This document shows, one piece after another, positions 8,397-17,376 of a stretch of DNA of 64,000 nucleotides. The position numbers and the translations under genes were made by a program. This stretch comes from Rhizobium sp. ZPR4 (GTDB taxonomy: Bacteria; Pseudomonadota; Alphaproteobacteria; Rhizobiales; Rhizobiaceae). The notes under the pieces were generated by a model. It ran no database searches and was not told where the DNA came from. It worked only from the letters and a program-made list of their open reading frames with translations. How positions within the stretch are numbered: position 1 is the first letter of the stretch; the number at the start of each line of letters is the position of its first letter. The stretch is taken from positions 124,001 to 188,000 of the forward strand of contig NZ_CP157969.1 in the NCBI RefSeq assembly GCF_040215725.1. Reading direction: 5' to 3'.

Positions 8397-9151
8397 AGCT
8401 GCTCCGTGAATGTTTTTAAGGGAACGACATCGCTGCGCAGCTGTATCTTCCGTGGTCCGGCTCGCCGCCGGGCAATCCGCCGTTCAACGCTGTTTGCGAC
8501 ATGGGTCAGGCTCCAGCAGAGCGCATAGTAGACAACGGCGAGGATGAAGAAGACCTGGAAGGGTTGCGACAGCAGCTGGTTGTTCACCTGGCTTGCCGCG
8601 AAAGTCAGGTCCGGCACGTTGATGATGTAGCCGAGCGTCGTGTCCTTGATCGTCGAAACGAACGTCGAGATCATGCTCGGGATCATGTTGTAGAGCGCCT
8701 GCGGCAGGATCACGAAACGCATCGCGCCGATGTAACTGTGGCCAAGTGCTCTCGCAGCATCCATCTGCCCCTGGCCGAGCGAGACGATACCGGCGCGAAC
8801 GACCTCGCTCAGGAACGCGCCCTCATAGATGATGAGCGTTACCAGCATGATCAGGAAACTTGGGACATCCGCCCCCGTCCATAGCGGAACGATGAAATAG
8901 CACCAGAGGATCAACATCAGCAGCGGAACGCCACGCGTGACGTAGACGAGGCCGGTTGCCGGCCATCTGAGAACCGCCCATTTGGAAAGACGGGCCATGG
9001 CAAGCAGAATACTGACGGGGAATGCGAGCGCGATGGCAAGCGCCGAAAGGATGAGCGTATTGGCAAGACCGCCCAGCGGGCCATTGGGATACTGGCCGAT
9101 CAGCAGCAGAAGCCAATAATCATGGATGATCTTGATGATATCCTGGATCAC
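8393..9151 (-). CDS. Polar amino acid-type ABC transporter permease (second)
   Basis: A 252-residue HisM/GlnP-like membrane protein with about five hydrophobic segments. The cytoplasmic coupling loop [38 protein letters not shown] matches the EAA motif of the family. Translation starts at GTG 9151, whose TGA overlap with the upstream permease stop (GTGA) shows coupling. It should form a heterodimeric channel with the permease at 9148-9855. Confidence 0.92.
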   Translation of the reverse strand: MIQDIIKIIHDYWLLLLIGQYPNGPLGGLANTLILSALAIALAFPVSILLAMARLSKWAVLRWPATGLVYVTRGVPLLMLILWCYFIVPLWTGADVPSFLIMLVTLIIYEGAFLSEVVRAGIVSLGQGQMDAARALGHSYIGAMRFVILPQALYNMIPSMISTFVSTIKDTTLGYIINVPDLTFAASQVNNQLLSQPFQVFFILAVVYYALCWSLTHVANSVERRIARRRAGPRKIQLRSDVVPLKTFTEQL

Positions 9152-9855
9152 GCGCGCGCCCTCCGCACCGGATCGCTGCGCAGGGAGATATATGCGCCGA
9201 AGGCCATGATGATGAGGGAGAAGAAGAGATAGATGACCGTACCGATCAGATAGATCTCGAAAGTGCGGAAACTGACATTGTCGATTTCCTTGACAGCATG
9301 CGTAAGTTCTGACGCACCTACGACGATCGCGAGACTGCTGTTCTTGAACAGCGATACGCTGTGATTGATGAGCGGCGGCAGGGCATTGCGCACGCCCTGG
9401 GGCATGATGACGAAACGCATGGCCGAAATGTAGCCATGCCCGAGCGCCTTGGCCGCTTCCATCTGCCCTGGGCCGACCGACCGCAGCCCGGAGCGCAAAT
9501 CCTCACTGAAATAAGCGGCCTGGCACAGCCCCAGGCCTATGATGGCGAAGATCGCCTCGGCATTGTGGTCGGCAAGCCAGTCGGTGACGCCTTGCGGCAT
9601 CAGCGTATAGATCCCGAAATACCAGAACATCAGCTGCACCAGCGTCGGCACGTTGCGATGGTAGGAGACGTAGGCTTTCACGATCGGCTCGCCGATGCGA
9701 AGCGGCGAGACCCGGAGGGCAAAAAGCAGGATGGCCAGCGTCATCGCAAGGAGCCAGGAGCCGATATAGATGACGAAGGTCATCTCGATGCCCTGCAAGA
9801 GCATCGCGACGTAATCCGGATTCCTCAGGATGGCCGACAGATCGAACCCGCTCAC
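9148..9855 (-). CDS. Polar amino acid-type ABC transporter permease (first)
   Basis: A 235-residue HisM/GlnP-like permease. It has the family's N-terminal segment FVIYIGSWLLAMTLAILLFALRV and the coupling loop EDLRSGLRSVGPGQMEAAKALGHGYISAMRFVIMPQGV. The GTG start at 9855 overlaps the SDR stop codon by four bases. It pairs with the next permease and the ATPase to form one importer. Confidence 0.92.
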   Translation of the reverse strand: MSGFDLSAILRNPDYVAMLLQGIEMTFVIYIGSWLLAMTLAILLFALRVSPLRIGEPIVKAYVSYHRNVPTLVQLMFWYFGIYTLMPQGVTDWLADHNAEAIFAIIGLGLCQAAYFSEDLRSGLRSVGPGQMEAAKALGHGYISAMRFVIMPQGVRNALPPLINHSVSLFKNSSLAIVVGASELTHAVKEIDNVSFRTFEIYLIGTVIYLFFSLIIMAFGAYISLRSDPVRRARA

Positions 9856-10631
9856 CGCTTCGCACCTTCCGCATCATAGGTGGCGGCGGATGTCTCGGGC
9901 TTTGCCGTCTGCAGGCCGCCCATCACCTGCAATGTCGGGGTGATCTCCATATGACCGATATTGACCGCGACCGGCGCTGAAATCGCAAAGGCGATCGCAT
10001 CCGCGATATCGGCCGCCTGCGGCAGCTCGAACCCGTCAATGAAGCGTTCGCGCACGCTCGGGTCATCACCATGGACGTGGTTGAAGATATCGGTCGCAAC
10101 ACGACCAGGGCAGATCTCGGTGACGCGGACCCGCTTGCCGAATGCATCGATGCGCAGCTGGTTCGACAGCATGGCGACGCCAGCCTTGACGGCATGATAA
10201 GTTGAATTGCCGCCGAAATTGTAGTTTCCGGCAATCGAGGAGATGTTGATGACGTGCCCGCGGTCGCGAGTCACCATCCCCGGCACGACCAGACGGCAGA
10301 TATGCAGCACGGCGCGAAGATTGACATCGATGAGGAGATCGATGTCTTCCTCGTCCGCCTGAAGGAATTTCTTCGGCCGGTCGACGCCGGCATTGTTGAC
10401 CAGAATGTCGAACTGAACCCGGTTGGCAAGATCGGCGATTGCGGCGCGATCCGACACATCGATGACGTGGGCGATGCATCCCGTGCGCTCGGCCAGTTCC
10501 TTCAGGGCACCGGCACTGCGGGCAATCGCATGCACCTCTATGCCCTCGCGGCAAAACCGCTCCACCACGGCGGCGCCGATACCGGAGGAGGCGCCAGTGA
10601 CCAGCGCGGTCTTGTAATCGGAGAATGGCAT
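9852..10631 (-). CDS. Short-chain dehydrogenase/reductase (SDR)
   Basis: A 259-residue classical SDR. The nucleotide-binding TGASSGIG is at residues 12-19, NNAG at 79-82, and the catalytic Ser132, Tyr145 and Lys149 (YHAVK) are all present. The Ala-Arg at the end of the second beta strand (AIARS) suggests NADP(H) rather than NAD(H). It closely resembles YdfG-like serine/3-hydroxy acid dehydrogenases, so a beta-hydroxy acid substrate is plausible. It is the first gene of the transporter operon, starting at ATG 10631 after GGGGATC, and is divergent from a LysR regulator; its substrate is probably what the transporter imports. Confidence 0.88.
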   Translation of the reverse strand: MPFSDYKTALVTGASSGIGAAVVERFCREGIEVHAIARSAGALKELAERTGCIAHVIDVSDRAAIADLANRVQFDILVNNAGVDRPKKFLQADEEDIDLLIDVNLRAVLHICRLVVPGMVTRDRGHVINISSIAGNYNFGGNSTYHAVKAGVAMLSNQLRIDAFGKRVRVTEICPGRVATDIFNHVHGDDPSVRERFIDGFELPQAADIADAIAFAISAPVAVNIGHMEITPTLQVMGGLQTAKPETSAATYDAEGAKR

Positions 10632-10691
10632 TCTGATCCCCTTTTTGTTGGTTTGGACATTAGCGGAGCTTCAACTCCTTGCCTAAGACCG

Positions 10692-10708
10692 ATTACTTTT
10701 GGAGTAAT
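10692..10708. promoter_or_regulatory. Putative LysR-type regulator binding site
   Basis: ATTACT-TTTGG-AGTAAT is a perfect inverted repeat with 6-base arms in the divergent SDR/LysR promoter region, 61 bases upstream of the SDR start. Its symmetry and its T-N11-A spacing fit a LysR-type operator. Confidence 0.5.
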
Positions 10709-10873
10709 AAGCAACTTTTATGGAGATGTGCCGGCCGCAAGCGGACTGGCCATCGCTGCGGGCGATTGCACTTTTCTGCAAGAGCCGGCATGGCGTTCCG
10801 ACATCAGCCTGCGTTGCAAAACAGATGCGCGTCTGCAAACATGCCCCGCCAAAACAGAACAGTAATCGATGCC

Positions 10874-11779
10874 ATGGATATCAGACGCTTCAAATCCTTC
10901 ATTGCCATCGTCGATAGCGGCAGCATTACGCGGGCCGCCGATATCCTGCATCTCGCCCAGCCGGCTCTGAGCCAGCAATTGGCGGCGCTCGAGGAACATT
11001 TCGGCCAGAAACTCCTGATCCGGAGCCAGCAGGGCGTCAGCATGACCGATGCCGGGCACGCGGTTTATCGGCACGCGCAGATCATTCTGCGTCAGATGGA
11101 ACAGGCGCAAGCCGATGCCGCCGCTGCCGGCAATTCGCTTGCCGGACGCGTCTCGGTCGGCCTCGTGCCCTTCAGCAGCGCCGCCACGCTTTCCGTCGAC
11201 CTTCTGGCGGAGACACGCAAGAGGCACCCCGGAATTCTGCTTCATCTGACGGAGAGCGTCGGCCAGACCTATAGCCAGATGATCATGACCGGCCGGCTGG
11301 AAATGGCCCTGATCCACGGCACGGGGCCGATCAAAGGCGTGCGGTTCGAGCCGATCCTCCGGGAAGAATTCTACCTCGTTGCCCATCGCAATTTCGCGAT
11401 CGATTCAGACCAGAAACCCGTGCCCGTTAGCGCACTCGATGGGATGCCGATGCTGTTGCCGCCGGCTTACAATTTCGTACGCCGGGCCGTCGATGCCGCC
11501 TTCACGCGCAGCCGCATCAATCTCAAGGTCGTGGCCGAAGTCGAAATCGTGCGAACGCTGGCGCGCGCCGTCGGCAGCGGACTAGGCGCGACCATCATGC
11601 CGAAGGCGATCGCCGACCGCATCGTGTCGGAATCGAGCGAGCCTCTCGTCTGCCGGCTGATCTCGCCGCGGATCGAGGAAACGCTGTCGCTTTGCACCTC
11701 CGATCAGAATTCGCTGTCGGAGCCTGCATTTGCCGTCAAGGACATCCTCGTCGAGCTGACCGAGCAGTTGAAAGTCTAA
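10874..11779 (+). CDS. LysR-family transcriptional regulator, Nac-like
   Basis: A 301-residue regulator. The winged helix-turn-helix is in residues 1-60 (GSITRAADILHLAQPALSQQLAALEEHFGQKLLIRS), followed by the effector domain starting near residue 90 (GRVSVGLVPFSSAATLSVDLL). The N-terminus resembles Nac/Cbl-type regulators of nitrogen and sulfur genes. ATG 10874 is the first codon that gives the standard LysR N-terminus; there is no clear ribosome site, and the frame extends to 10679 without typical LysR sequence. It is divergent from the SDR-transporter operon, which it presumably controls through the dyad at 10692. Confidence 0.9.
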   Translation: MDIRRFKSFIAIVDSGSITRAADILHLAQPALSQQLAALEEHFGQKLLIRSQQGVSMTDAGHAVYRHAQIILRQMEQAQADAAAAGNSLAGRVSVGLVPFSSAATLSVDLLAETRKRHPGILLHLTESVGQTYSQMIMTGRLEMALIHGTGPIKGVRFEPILREEFYLVAHRNFAIDSDQKPVPVSALDGMPMLLPPAYNFVRRAVDAAFTRSRINLKVVAEVEIVRTLARAVGSGLGATIMPKAIADRIVSESSEPLVCRLISPRIEETLSLCTSDQNSLSEPAFAVKDILVELTEQLKV

Positions 11780-11781
11780 AG

Positions 11782-11808
11782 CTTCCGACCCGGAAATCGG
11801 GCCGGAAG
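11782..11808. terminator. Bidirectional terminator-like hairpin
   Basis: CTTCCGACCCG and CGGGCCGGAAG pair over 11 positions with one mismatch around a GAAAT loop, two bases after the LysR stop and 16 bases past the convergent aminotransferase stop. There is no strong T-run. The position between convergent genes supports a terminator. Confidence 0.6.
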
Positions 11809-11824
11809 CGTGTAACATCGCCGC

Positions 11825-13030
11825 TCAGCGCATATCGCGGCAGAACTCAGCGATACGGGCGCAGCCCTCGCCCAGCTTCTCCATGCTCGTCGCATAGGAG
11901 ATGCGGAAATAGGGGCTCATGCCGTAAGCGGAACCCTGCACCGTCGCGACATGGTGCTCATCGACCAGCGCCATGACGAAATCGACGTCCGTCTCGATCT
12001 TGCGTCCGCCCTTGGTGGTCTTGCCGATCAGGCCGGACATATTGGGATAGATGTAGAAGGCGCCTTCCGGCTTGTGGCAGCGCAGTCCATCGACCTTCGA
12101 CAGTTGATCGAGAACGAAGTCGCGCCTTTCCCTGTAGATTGCTGCCCGCTCCTTCAAAAGATCCTGGGGACCTTCCAGCGCCGCGATCGCCGCCGCCTGC
12201 GTGACGGTTGCAATGCCGCCGCTGTTCTGACCGTTGACGTTGCTGATCGCGGCAATCAATTCCTTCGATCCGCTGGCGCAATATCCAAGACGCCAGCCGG
12301 TCATGGCATAGGCCTTCGAGACGCCGTTCATCGTCAGGACCCGATCGTAGAGCCTGGGTTCGGCATCGGCGATCGTGCAGAATTCGAACCCGTCATAGAC
12401 GAGGTGCTCGTAGATATCGTCGGTGAGTATCCAGACATCCGGATGGCGCAGCATGACCTCGGCGATCGCGGCCATTTCCGCGCGCGAGCAGGCTGCACCA
12501 GTCGGATTGTTCGGAAAATTCAGGAGAAGCCATTTGGTGCGCGGCGTGATCGCCGCCTCGAGGTCCTCCGGACGCAGTTTGAACCCGGCCTGCTCGAAGC
12601 AGGGGACAACAACCGGGACGCCGCCGGCAAATTTGACGATGTCGGCGTAGCTGACCCACGACGGCGTGGGAATAATGACCTCGTCGCCCGGATTGCAGGT
12701 GGCCAGCATCGCATTAAAGATCACCTGCTTGCCGCCACCGGAAACGACGATCTGGCTTGCATCGTAATCGAGGTTGTTGTCGCGCTTGAATTTTCGGCTG
12801 ATCGCGGCCTTCAGCGCCGGCGTGCCGTCCATCGGCGGATATTTGGTATCGCCGCCGAGTGCAGCCGCGTGCGCTGCCTCGATCGCATGGGCGGGGGTCG
12901 GGAAATCCGGCTCCCCGGATGAAAGGCTGACAACCTTGATGCCCTTGGCGGCCAGTTCGCGGGCGCGCTGGGTCATGGCGGCGGAGGCGGAGATGGAAAC
13001 GTTCTTCAGGCGATCGGCTGTGGAGGGCAT
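11825..13030 (-). CDS. PLP-dependent class I/II aminotransferase, aspartate-type
   Basis: A 401-residue fold-type I aminotransferase. SSGEPDFPTPAHAI, NFPNNPTGAACS, the DDIYEHLVY loop and MNGVSKAYAMTGWRLGY with the PLP lysine at residue 239 place it in the subgroup of bacterial aspartate/prephenate aminotransferases. It follows the pxpA gene by 46 bases and ends the leftward operon. With 5-oxoproline-type ring-opening enzymes upstream, its job may be to deaminate the amino acid released (glutamate in the pyroglutamate case). Several other PLP substrates are possible. Confidence 0.9.
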   Translation of the reverse strand: MPSTADRLKNVSISASAAMTQRARELAAKGIKVVSLSSGEPDFPTPAHAIEAAHAAALGGDTKYPPMDGTPALKAAISRKFKRDNNLDYDASQIVVSGGGKQVIFNAMLATCNPGDEVIIPTPSWVSYADIVKFAGGVPVVVPCFEQAGFKLRPEDLEAAITPRTKWLLLNFPNNPTGAACSRAEMAAIAEVMLRHPDVWILTDDIYEHLVYDGFEFCTIADAEPRLYDRVLTMNGVSKAYAMTGWRLGYCASGSKELIAAISNVNGQNSGGIATVTQAAAIAALEGPQDLLKERAAIYRERRDFVLDQLSKVDGLRCHKPEGAFYIYPNMSGLIGKTTKGGRKIETDVDFVMALVDEHHVATVQGSAYGMSPYFRISYATSMEKLGEGCARIAEFCRDMR

Positions 13031-13076
13031 TGGCGTGCTCTTTCAGTGGAAATGAAAACTTGGTGGCCGGAGGCGA

Positions 13077-13844
13077 TCAGGATGCAAGTTCTGCCGCGGG
13101 CGCGAGGGTCGCACCAGAAGCCTCGATTTCGCTGCGGATGATACGGGCAAGGTCGAGCGAGCCGGGCGTATCGCTGTGGACGAGGATCGACCGGGCCGGC
13201 ATTTCAAGCGTGCTGCCGTCGATCGCCTCGACGGTCCCATCCGTCAGAAAGCGACGCACCCGTTTGCGAACCGCGGCCTCGTCCTTAACCAGCGCGCCCG
13301 GCAGACCGCGGGTGACGAGCCTGCCGTCGGCATCATAGGCGCGGTCGGCCAGAAACAGCGCCAGCGTCTTGAGTTTCGCGCGCCTTGCCGCCTTTTCGAT
13401 TTCACTGCCCGACGTCACGAAGACGACCAGACGCGGATCGACCGTGGAGATGGCATTCATCATCAGATCGGCGAGCGCCGCATCGCGGTTGACCATATTG
13501 CCCATGGCCGCATGAAAGCTGAAATGTCCGACGGTCATGCCCTCGCTCCTGGCGATCGCAATCAGCGCGCCGAGCTGGTAAAGCATCTGCTGCCGAAGCT
13601 CGTCCGGCTGGAACGGCATCTCGCGCCGGCCGAAACCGGATCGGTCCGGCAGGCCCGGATGCGCGCCGATGCCGACACCGTTCTCCTTCGCGAGACGCAC
13701 CATGCGCGCCATCGTTTCCGGGTCACCGCCATGAAAACCGCAGGCGATGTTGGCAGACGACACGATCTTCATCATCGCCTCGTCATCGCATAGCCGATAA
13801 GGACCGAAACCTTCGCCCATGTCGGAATTCAGATCGATTTTCAC
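13077..13844 (-). CDS. pxpA: 5-oxoprolinase subunit A (LamB/YcsF family)
   Basis: A 255-residue LamB/YcsF protein. It starts KIDLNSDMGEGFGPY and has SANIACGFHGGDPETM, GIGAHPGLPDRSGFGRREM and VGHFSFHAAMGNM, the conserved metal- and substrate-site blocks. In PxpABC this subunit takes part in ATP-dependent hydrolysis of 5-oxo-L-proline to glutamate. The GTG start at 13844 is preceded by GGAGGAG at five bases. In this operon it is linked to a biotin carboxylase set, so the activation step may use carboxylation; that point is inferred. Confidence 0.9.
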   Translation of the reverse strand: MKIDLNSDMGEGFGPYRLCDDEAMMKIVSSANIACGFHGGDPETMARMVRLAKENGVGIGAHPGLPDRSGFGRREMPFQPDELRQQMLYQLGALIAIARSEGMTVGHFSFHAAMGNMVNRDAALADLMMNAISTVDPRLVVFVTSGSEIEKAARRAKLKTLALFLADRAYDADGRLVTRGLPGALVKDEAAVRKRVRRFLTDGTVEAIDGSTLEMPARSILVHSDTPGSLDLARIIRSEIEASGATLAPAAELAS

Positions 13845-13875
13845 CTGCTCCTCCTCTTGGTCCCTGCCACTCTCA

Positions 13876-14871
13876 TCAGGCCATCGCCTTCAAGGCGCGC
13901 TTGACCATTTGCGACGTTCGCCTGACGTCCCCGACATAGCGGGCCACGGCCTGTTCAACCGCACGCGCCTCCGCATGCGTCGAGCGGACGAAGCGGAGTC
14001 GGGTGCCGATACGCGCCTGGCCGAGCCGCCACAGATCGCATTCGATGACGCCGGCGATCTTCGGATAGCCACCCGCGGTATTGGCATCGCTCATCTGGAT
14101 GATCGGCTCGCCGGCCGGGGGCACCTGGATCACGCCGGGCACCACGCCATGCGAGCGCATTTCGACCGTCGCCGTCGGCTTGATCGGTTCGCCGGACAGG
14201 CGATAGCCGGTGCGGTCGCTGCTCGACGATATCCTCCAGCTCTGGCTCCAGAAGGCCTCGCCATCCCCGGCGAACAACTCATGCTCGCCGGCCGGTATCG
14301 CACGGATCGGCAACGCGCCGTCGATCATGGCCGGGAAAAAGTCGCGCAAGGCGATCGCAGGCTCGACAACGGCAAGACCACTTGCCGGCAGGGGGAGCGC
14401 ATCGGCGGATGTGCCAAATTCAATCCGGTCGCCCTTGATGAGCGCGCGACCGGCATTGCCGCCAAAGCCGCCGCGCAGGGACGTGCTGCGCGAGCCCATG
14501 AGAACCGGCACATCCAGCCCTCCACGGAAGACGATGTAAGCACGTGCTAACCTAAGTGGCTGCCTTAGCTCGAGGATCTGGCCCGGCTCGGCGACGTGCG
14601 TGCACCAGGCAATCAGCTCCCGTCCGTCCAGTACGGGGCTGCCATCCGCACCCGTGACGGCAAAGACGCCGCCCGTCACGAACTGTAGTTTGAACGGAAA
14701 GGTCTGAACCTCTATCGCAGCCGCATCGTCGTCGTTGCCAACAAGGATATTGCCGATCTTCACCGCAAGAGGGTCCATCGCGCCGCTGGCTGTGACGCCG
14801 ATGTCGCGATAGCCGGGACGGCCGAGATCCTGGATCGTGTTGAATGGGCCGGTTTCAATGATCTCGATCAT
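13876..14871 (-). CDS. pxpC: 5-oxoprolinase subunit C / biotin-dependent carboxyltransferase family (KipA-like)
   Basis: A 331-residue PxpC/KipA protein, related to the second half of the urea amidolyase carboxyltransferase domain. It opens with IEIIETGPFNTIQDLGRPGYRDIGVTASGAMD and contains EVQTFPFKLQF and GYRLSGEPIK, followed by SHGVVPGVIQVPPAGEPIIQMSDANTAGGYPKIAGVI, all strong family markers. Its ATG overlaps the pxpB stop by four bases. It forms a complex with PxpB. The nearby biotin carboxylase makes a genuine carboxyl-transfer role more likely than in the biotin-free E. coli enzyme. Confidence 0.9.
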   Translation of the reverse strand: MIEIIETGPFNTIQDLGRPGYRDIGVTASGAMDPLAVKIGNILVGNDDDAAAIEVQTFPFKLQFVTGGVFAVTGADGSPVLDGRELIAWCTHVAEPGQILELRQPLRLARAYIVFRGGLDVPVLMGSRSTSLRGGFGGNAGRALIKGDRIEFGTSADALPLPASGLAVVEPAIALRDFFPAMIDGALPIRAIPAGEHELFAGDGEAFWSQSWRISSSSDRTGYRLSGEPIKPTATVEMRSHGVVPGVIQVPPAGEPIIQMSDANTAGGYPKIAGVIECDLWRLGQARIGTRLRFVRSTHAEARAVEQAVARYVGDVRRTSQMVKRALKAMA

Positions 14872-15575
14872 AGCTCGATCCTTGCCGGCAGAAAGCGGAC
14901 GATATCGCCGGGCATCATCAAAGCCGGCGTCGCTGAGGTCGGATCGAACATCTGCAGCTCGGCGTGGCCGAGGGAATTCCAGCCATTCGGGCCAGTTAGC
15001 ATCGCAACGCCCGTTTGCATTCCACCGATCGTGACGCTGCCCTTCTCCATCCTGAGCGATGGAACGGTCTTGCGTGGCATATAGATGCGCGGATCGAGCC
15101 CGTGCAGATAGCCGAAACCGGGAGCGCTCCCCAAGGCGAAGACGCGGTAGCTCGCCTCGTGATGCAGGCGCACGACCTCACGGTCGCTCAAGCCGCAAAA
15201 GTCGCAGATGGCGGGAAGATCGATTGCATAGGCGCCACCATAGTGAACCGGGATTTCGATGACTTTTCCCGCGAGGTCCAAGCTCTCGGCGTTGTTCCAT
15301 GCCTCAAGAAGCCGGAGCGTGACCAGATCGGGGTCCTCCGGCGTCTCCTTGAGGATCGCCAGGAGATTGGTCATTCCGGGGATTACTTCCGCTATATCGG
15401 TCCAGCCCCTCACCGTCCGCGCCAAAGCCCAGATCCATCGCTGCGCGGGCAAATCGAATTCGCCCGGCGCTTCCAGCAAGAAAGATCGCGTGCCGATGCA
15501 GGAAATCCGTGCCCGGCCCTTGGCGGCGGGAACGATTTCGCGCGACGAGGTGATGGTGTTCGACGTAGCAATCAT
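14868..15575 (-). CDS. pxpB: 5-oxoprolinase subunit B (KipI-like, allophanate hydrolase subunit 1 family)
   Basis: A 235-residue PxpB/KipI family protein. The C-terminal part carries the family signature (EIPVHYGGAYAIDLPAICDF, LHHEASYRVFALGSAPGFGYLHGLDPRIYMPRK, GSVTIGGMQTGVAMLTGPNGWNSLG). The N-terminal 70 residues are less typical in sequence but the fold marker FLLEAPGEFDLPAQRWIWALA is consistent. Start and stop both overlap neighbours by four bases (ATGA), so it is translated as part of the PxpB-PxpC unit. Confidence 0.9.
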   Translation of the reverse strand: MIATSNTITSSREIVPAAKGRARISCIGTRSFLLEAPGEFDLPAQRWIWALARTVRGWTDIAEVIPGMTNLLAILKETPEDPDLVTLRLLEAWNNAESLDLAGKVIEIPVHYGGAYAIDLPAICDFCGLSDREVVRLHHEASYRVFALGSAPGFGYLHGLDPRIYMPRKTVPSLRMEKGSVTIGGMQTGVAMLTGPNGWNSLGHAELQMFDPTSATPALMMPGDIVRFLPARIEL

Positions 15576-15997
15576 GGCAGCGGCTCGATTTCGAACAGGG
15601 GATCACCGAATCCGACCAGGGTTTCAGGCTCCACCAATTGCCTGGCCAGCGAACCGGATCTGCCGGCGGGAATGGGAAGCAGAACGGAACTAATGCGGAT
15701 AAAGCCGATCACATCCCGGTTTGAGACCCTGCGAGGCAGACGCTCGGCTGCATCGGAATCCGAAGGATGCAATGGATAGAAGTGACCAGCCATTGGCGCT
15801 TTGATGATCGCCATCGGTATCGCCGGCTCGGGCTGCGCATTTCCTGTCAGCTTGATTTGGGCGCCCGCAGCCTTCGAGACGATGATGCGTAGATTACCGC
15901 CCGGTCGCGAAATTTCTATGCCATCGACGCCCGCCGCCGTCAGCGCATCAGCCAGAGCCGCGATGGTCGAAGGATCGCTAAAGTCGATCGCACTCAT
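15572..15997 (-). CDS. Biotin-carrier-like protein lacking the biotinyl lysine
   Basis: A 141-residue protein built like a biotin carboxyl carrier protein. An N-terminal helical segment (residues 6-40) precedes a biotinyl-type barrel opening with KAPMAGHFYPL at 66-76 and closing with LVEPETLVGFGDPLFEIEPLP. At the tip of the hairpin, where carriers have E-A-M-K, this protein has R-I-S-S at 101-104: Ser104 replaces the modified lysine, and Met is also lost. It therefore cannot carry biotin. ATG 15997 overlaps the biotin carboxylase stop (ATGA) with GGAGGGC upstream; an upstream in-frame ATG at 16021 is less likely. It may be structural or bind a partner in the Pxp/carboxylase complex. Confidence 0.75.
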   Translation of the reverse strand: MSAIDFSDPSTIAALADALTAAGVDGIEISRPGGNLRIIVSKAAGAQIKLTGNAQPEPAIPMAIIKAPMAGHFYPLHPSDSDAAERLPRRVSNRDVIGFIRISSVLLPIPAGRSGSLARQLVEPETLVGFGDPLFEIEPLP

Positions 15998-17376
15998 GCC
16001 GCCCTCCTCTGCCGAAGCCATTGCTCCAGATAGTGAATATCTGTCTCGCCGCGGGCAAACCCTTCATCCTCGAACAACATGCGCAGTAACGGCAGGTTGG
16101 TGGAAATCCCTTCTATCCTTGTGGCAGCAAGCGCCTCGCGCATTTTGGCCATGGCTTCTGCCCGGGTAGACGCATGAACGATCAACTTGGCGATCAGTGA
16201 GTCATAATAGGGCGAAACCCGATAGCCGGCGTGAATATGGGTATCGACCCGGATACCCGACCCTTCCGGCAGTGCCAGATCGGAGATCGTGCCTGCCGAA
16301 GGCAGGAAACTTTCGGAATCCTCGGCATTGATGCGGCATTCGAAGGAATGGCCGGCACACGCCACATCGTCCTGGCGTATTTCAAGGGGAAGACCCTGGG
16401 CGACCATTATCTGTGCTTGGACGATATCGATCCCGCTGGTCGTCTCAGTAACGGGATGCTCGACCTGCAGACGCGTATTCATTTCGATGAAATAGAAAGC
16501 CCCATTTTCGTAAAGGAACTCGAAGGTTCCGACGCCGCGATAGCCGATCTGCCGACAGGCTTCCACACAGGCCAGACTGACAGGCTCGATCACTTCCGAA
16601 GAAATCCCGGGCGCCGGGGCCTCCTCCACGACCTTCTGATGCCGGCGCTGCATCGAGCAATCACGGTGCCCGAGCCAGACGGCATTGCCGTAGATATCGC
16701 AGAGCACCTGAATTTCGATGTGACGCGGATGCTGGAGGAACTTCTCCATGTAGAGCGCCGGCGAGCCGAAAGCCTGACGGGCTTCTTCCCGCGTCAAAGC
16801 AATGGCCTCATGCAGCTCGCCTGCGTCAGGAACTACCCGCATCCCTCTGCCGCCTCCGCCGCCGGCGGCCTTGATGATCACGGGATAACCAATCTCCTGG
16901 GCGGTCCGCTCGACGGAAGTCGGGTCGTCCGGAAGAGACGTATCAGGACCGGGCACGCAAGGGACACCTGCAGCAATCATTGCCCGCTTCGCCGCTATCT
17001 TGTCGCCCATGATCGCGATCGAGGAGGCTTCGGGGCCAATGAATGCGAGGCCGGCTTTCTCCACAGCTTCGGAAAAAGCAGCATTCTCGGACAGAAACCC
17101 GTAGCCGGGGTGGATCGCACCCGCCCCGGTCAGCTGTGCGGCAAGGAGGATCGCATCTTGATTGAGATAGCTGCCGGTCGCGTTCGCGGGACCGATGCAC
17201 AGAAAGGTGTCAGCGGTCTTGCCGTAAGGCGCCCGCCTATCGGCTTCGGAGCAGATCGCGACCGTCTTCAGGCCGAGTTCGCTACAGGCCCGCTGAATTC
17301 GCGCAGCAATTTCGCCGCGATTTGCGATCAGGACCGTATCGAAACGTCGACCCGCCTTGTCGAGAGCTTCCGCCAC
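15994..17376 (-). CDS. accC: Biotin carboxylase (acetyl-CoA carboxylase AccC-like)
   Basis: A 460-residue biotin carboxylase that carboxylates carrier-bound biotin using ATP and bicarbonate. It has LIANRGEIAARIQRACSELG at the N-terminus, the ATP-grasp loop AAGGGGGRGMRVV, HIEIQVLCD, GHRDCSMQRRHQKVVEEAPAP, FIEMNTRLQVEHPVTE and FECRINAED, all catalytic-site blocks. The start codon is GTG at 17376, sharing a base with the TAG of the carrier-protein gene. Its place in a Pxp operon suggests a dedicated paralogue rather than the housekeeping fatty-acid enzyme. Confidence 0.92.
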   Translation of the reverse strand: MAEALDKAGRRFDTVLIANRGEIAARIQRACSELGLKTVAICSEADRRAPYGKTADTFLCIGPANATGSYLNQDAILLAAQLTGAGAIHPGYGFLSENAAFSEAVEKAGLAFIGPEASSIAIMGDKIAAKRAMIAAGVPCVPGPDTSLPDDPTSVERTAQEIGYPVIIKAAGGGGGRGMRVVPDAGELHEAIALTREEARQAFGSPALYMEKFLQHPRHIEIQVLCDIYGNAVWLGHRDCSMQRRHQKVVEEAPAPGISSEVIEPVSLACVEACRQIGYRGVGTFEFLYENGAFYFIEMNTRLQVEHPVTETTSGIDIVQAQIMVAQGLPLEIRQDDVACAGHSFECRINAEDSESFLPSAGTISDLALPEGSGIRVDTHIHAGYRVSPYYDSLIAKLIVHASTRAEAMAKMREALAATRIEGISTNLPLLRMLFEDEGFARGETDIHYLEQWLRQRRAA

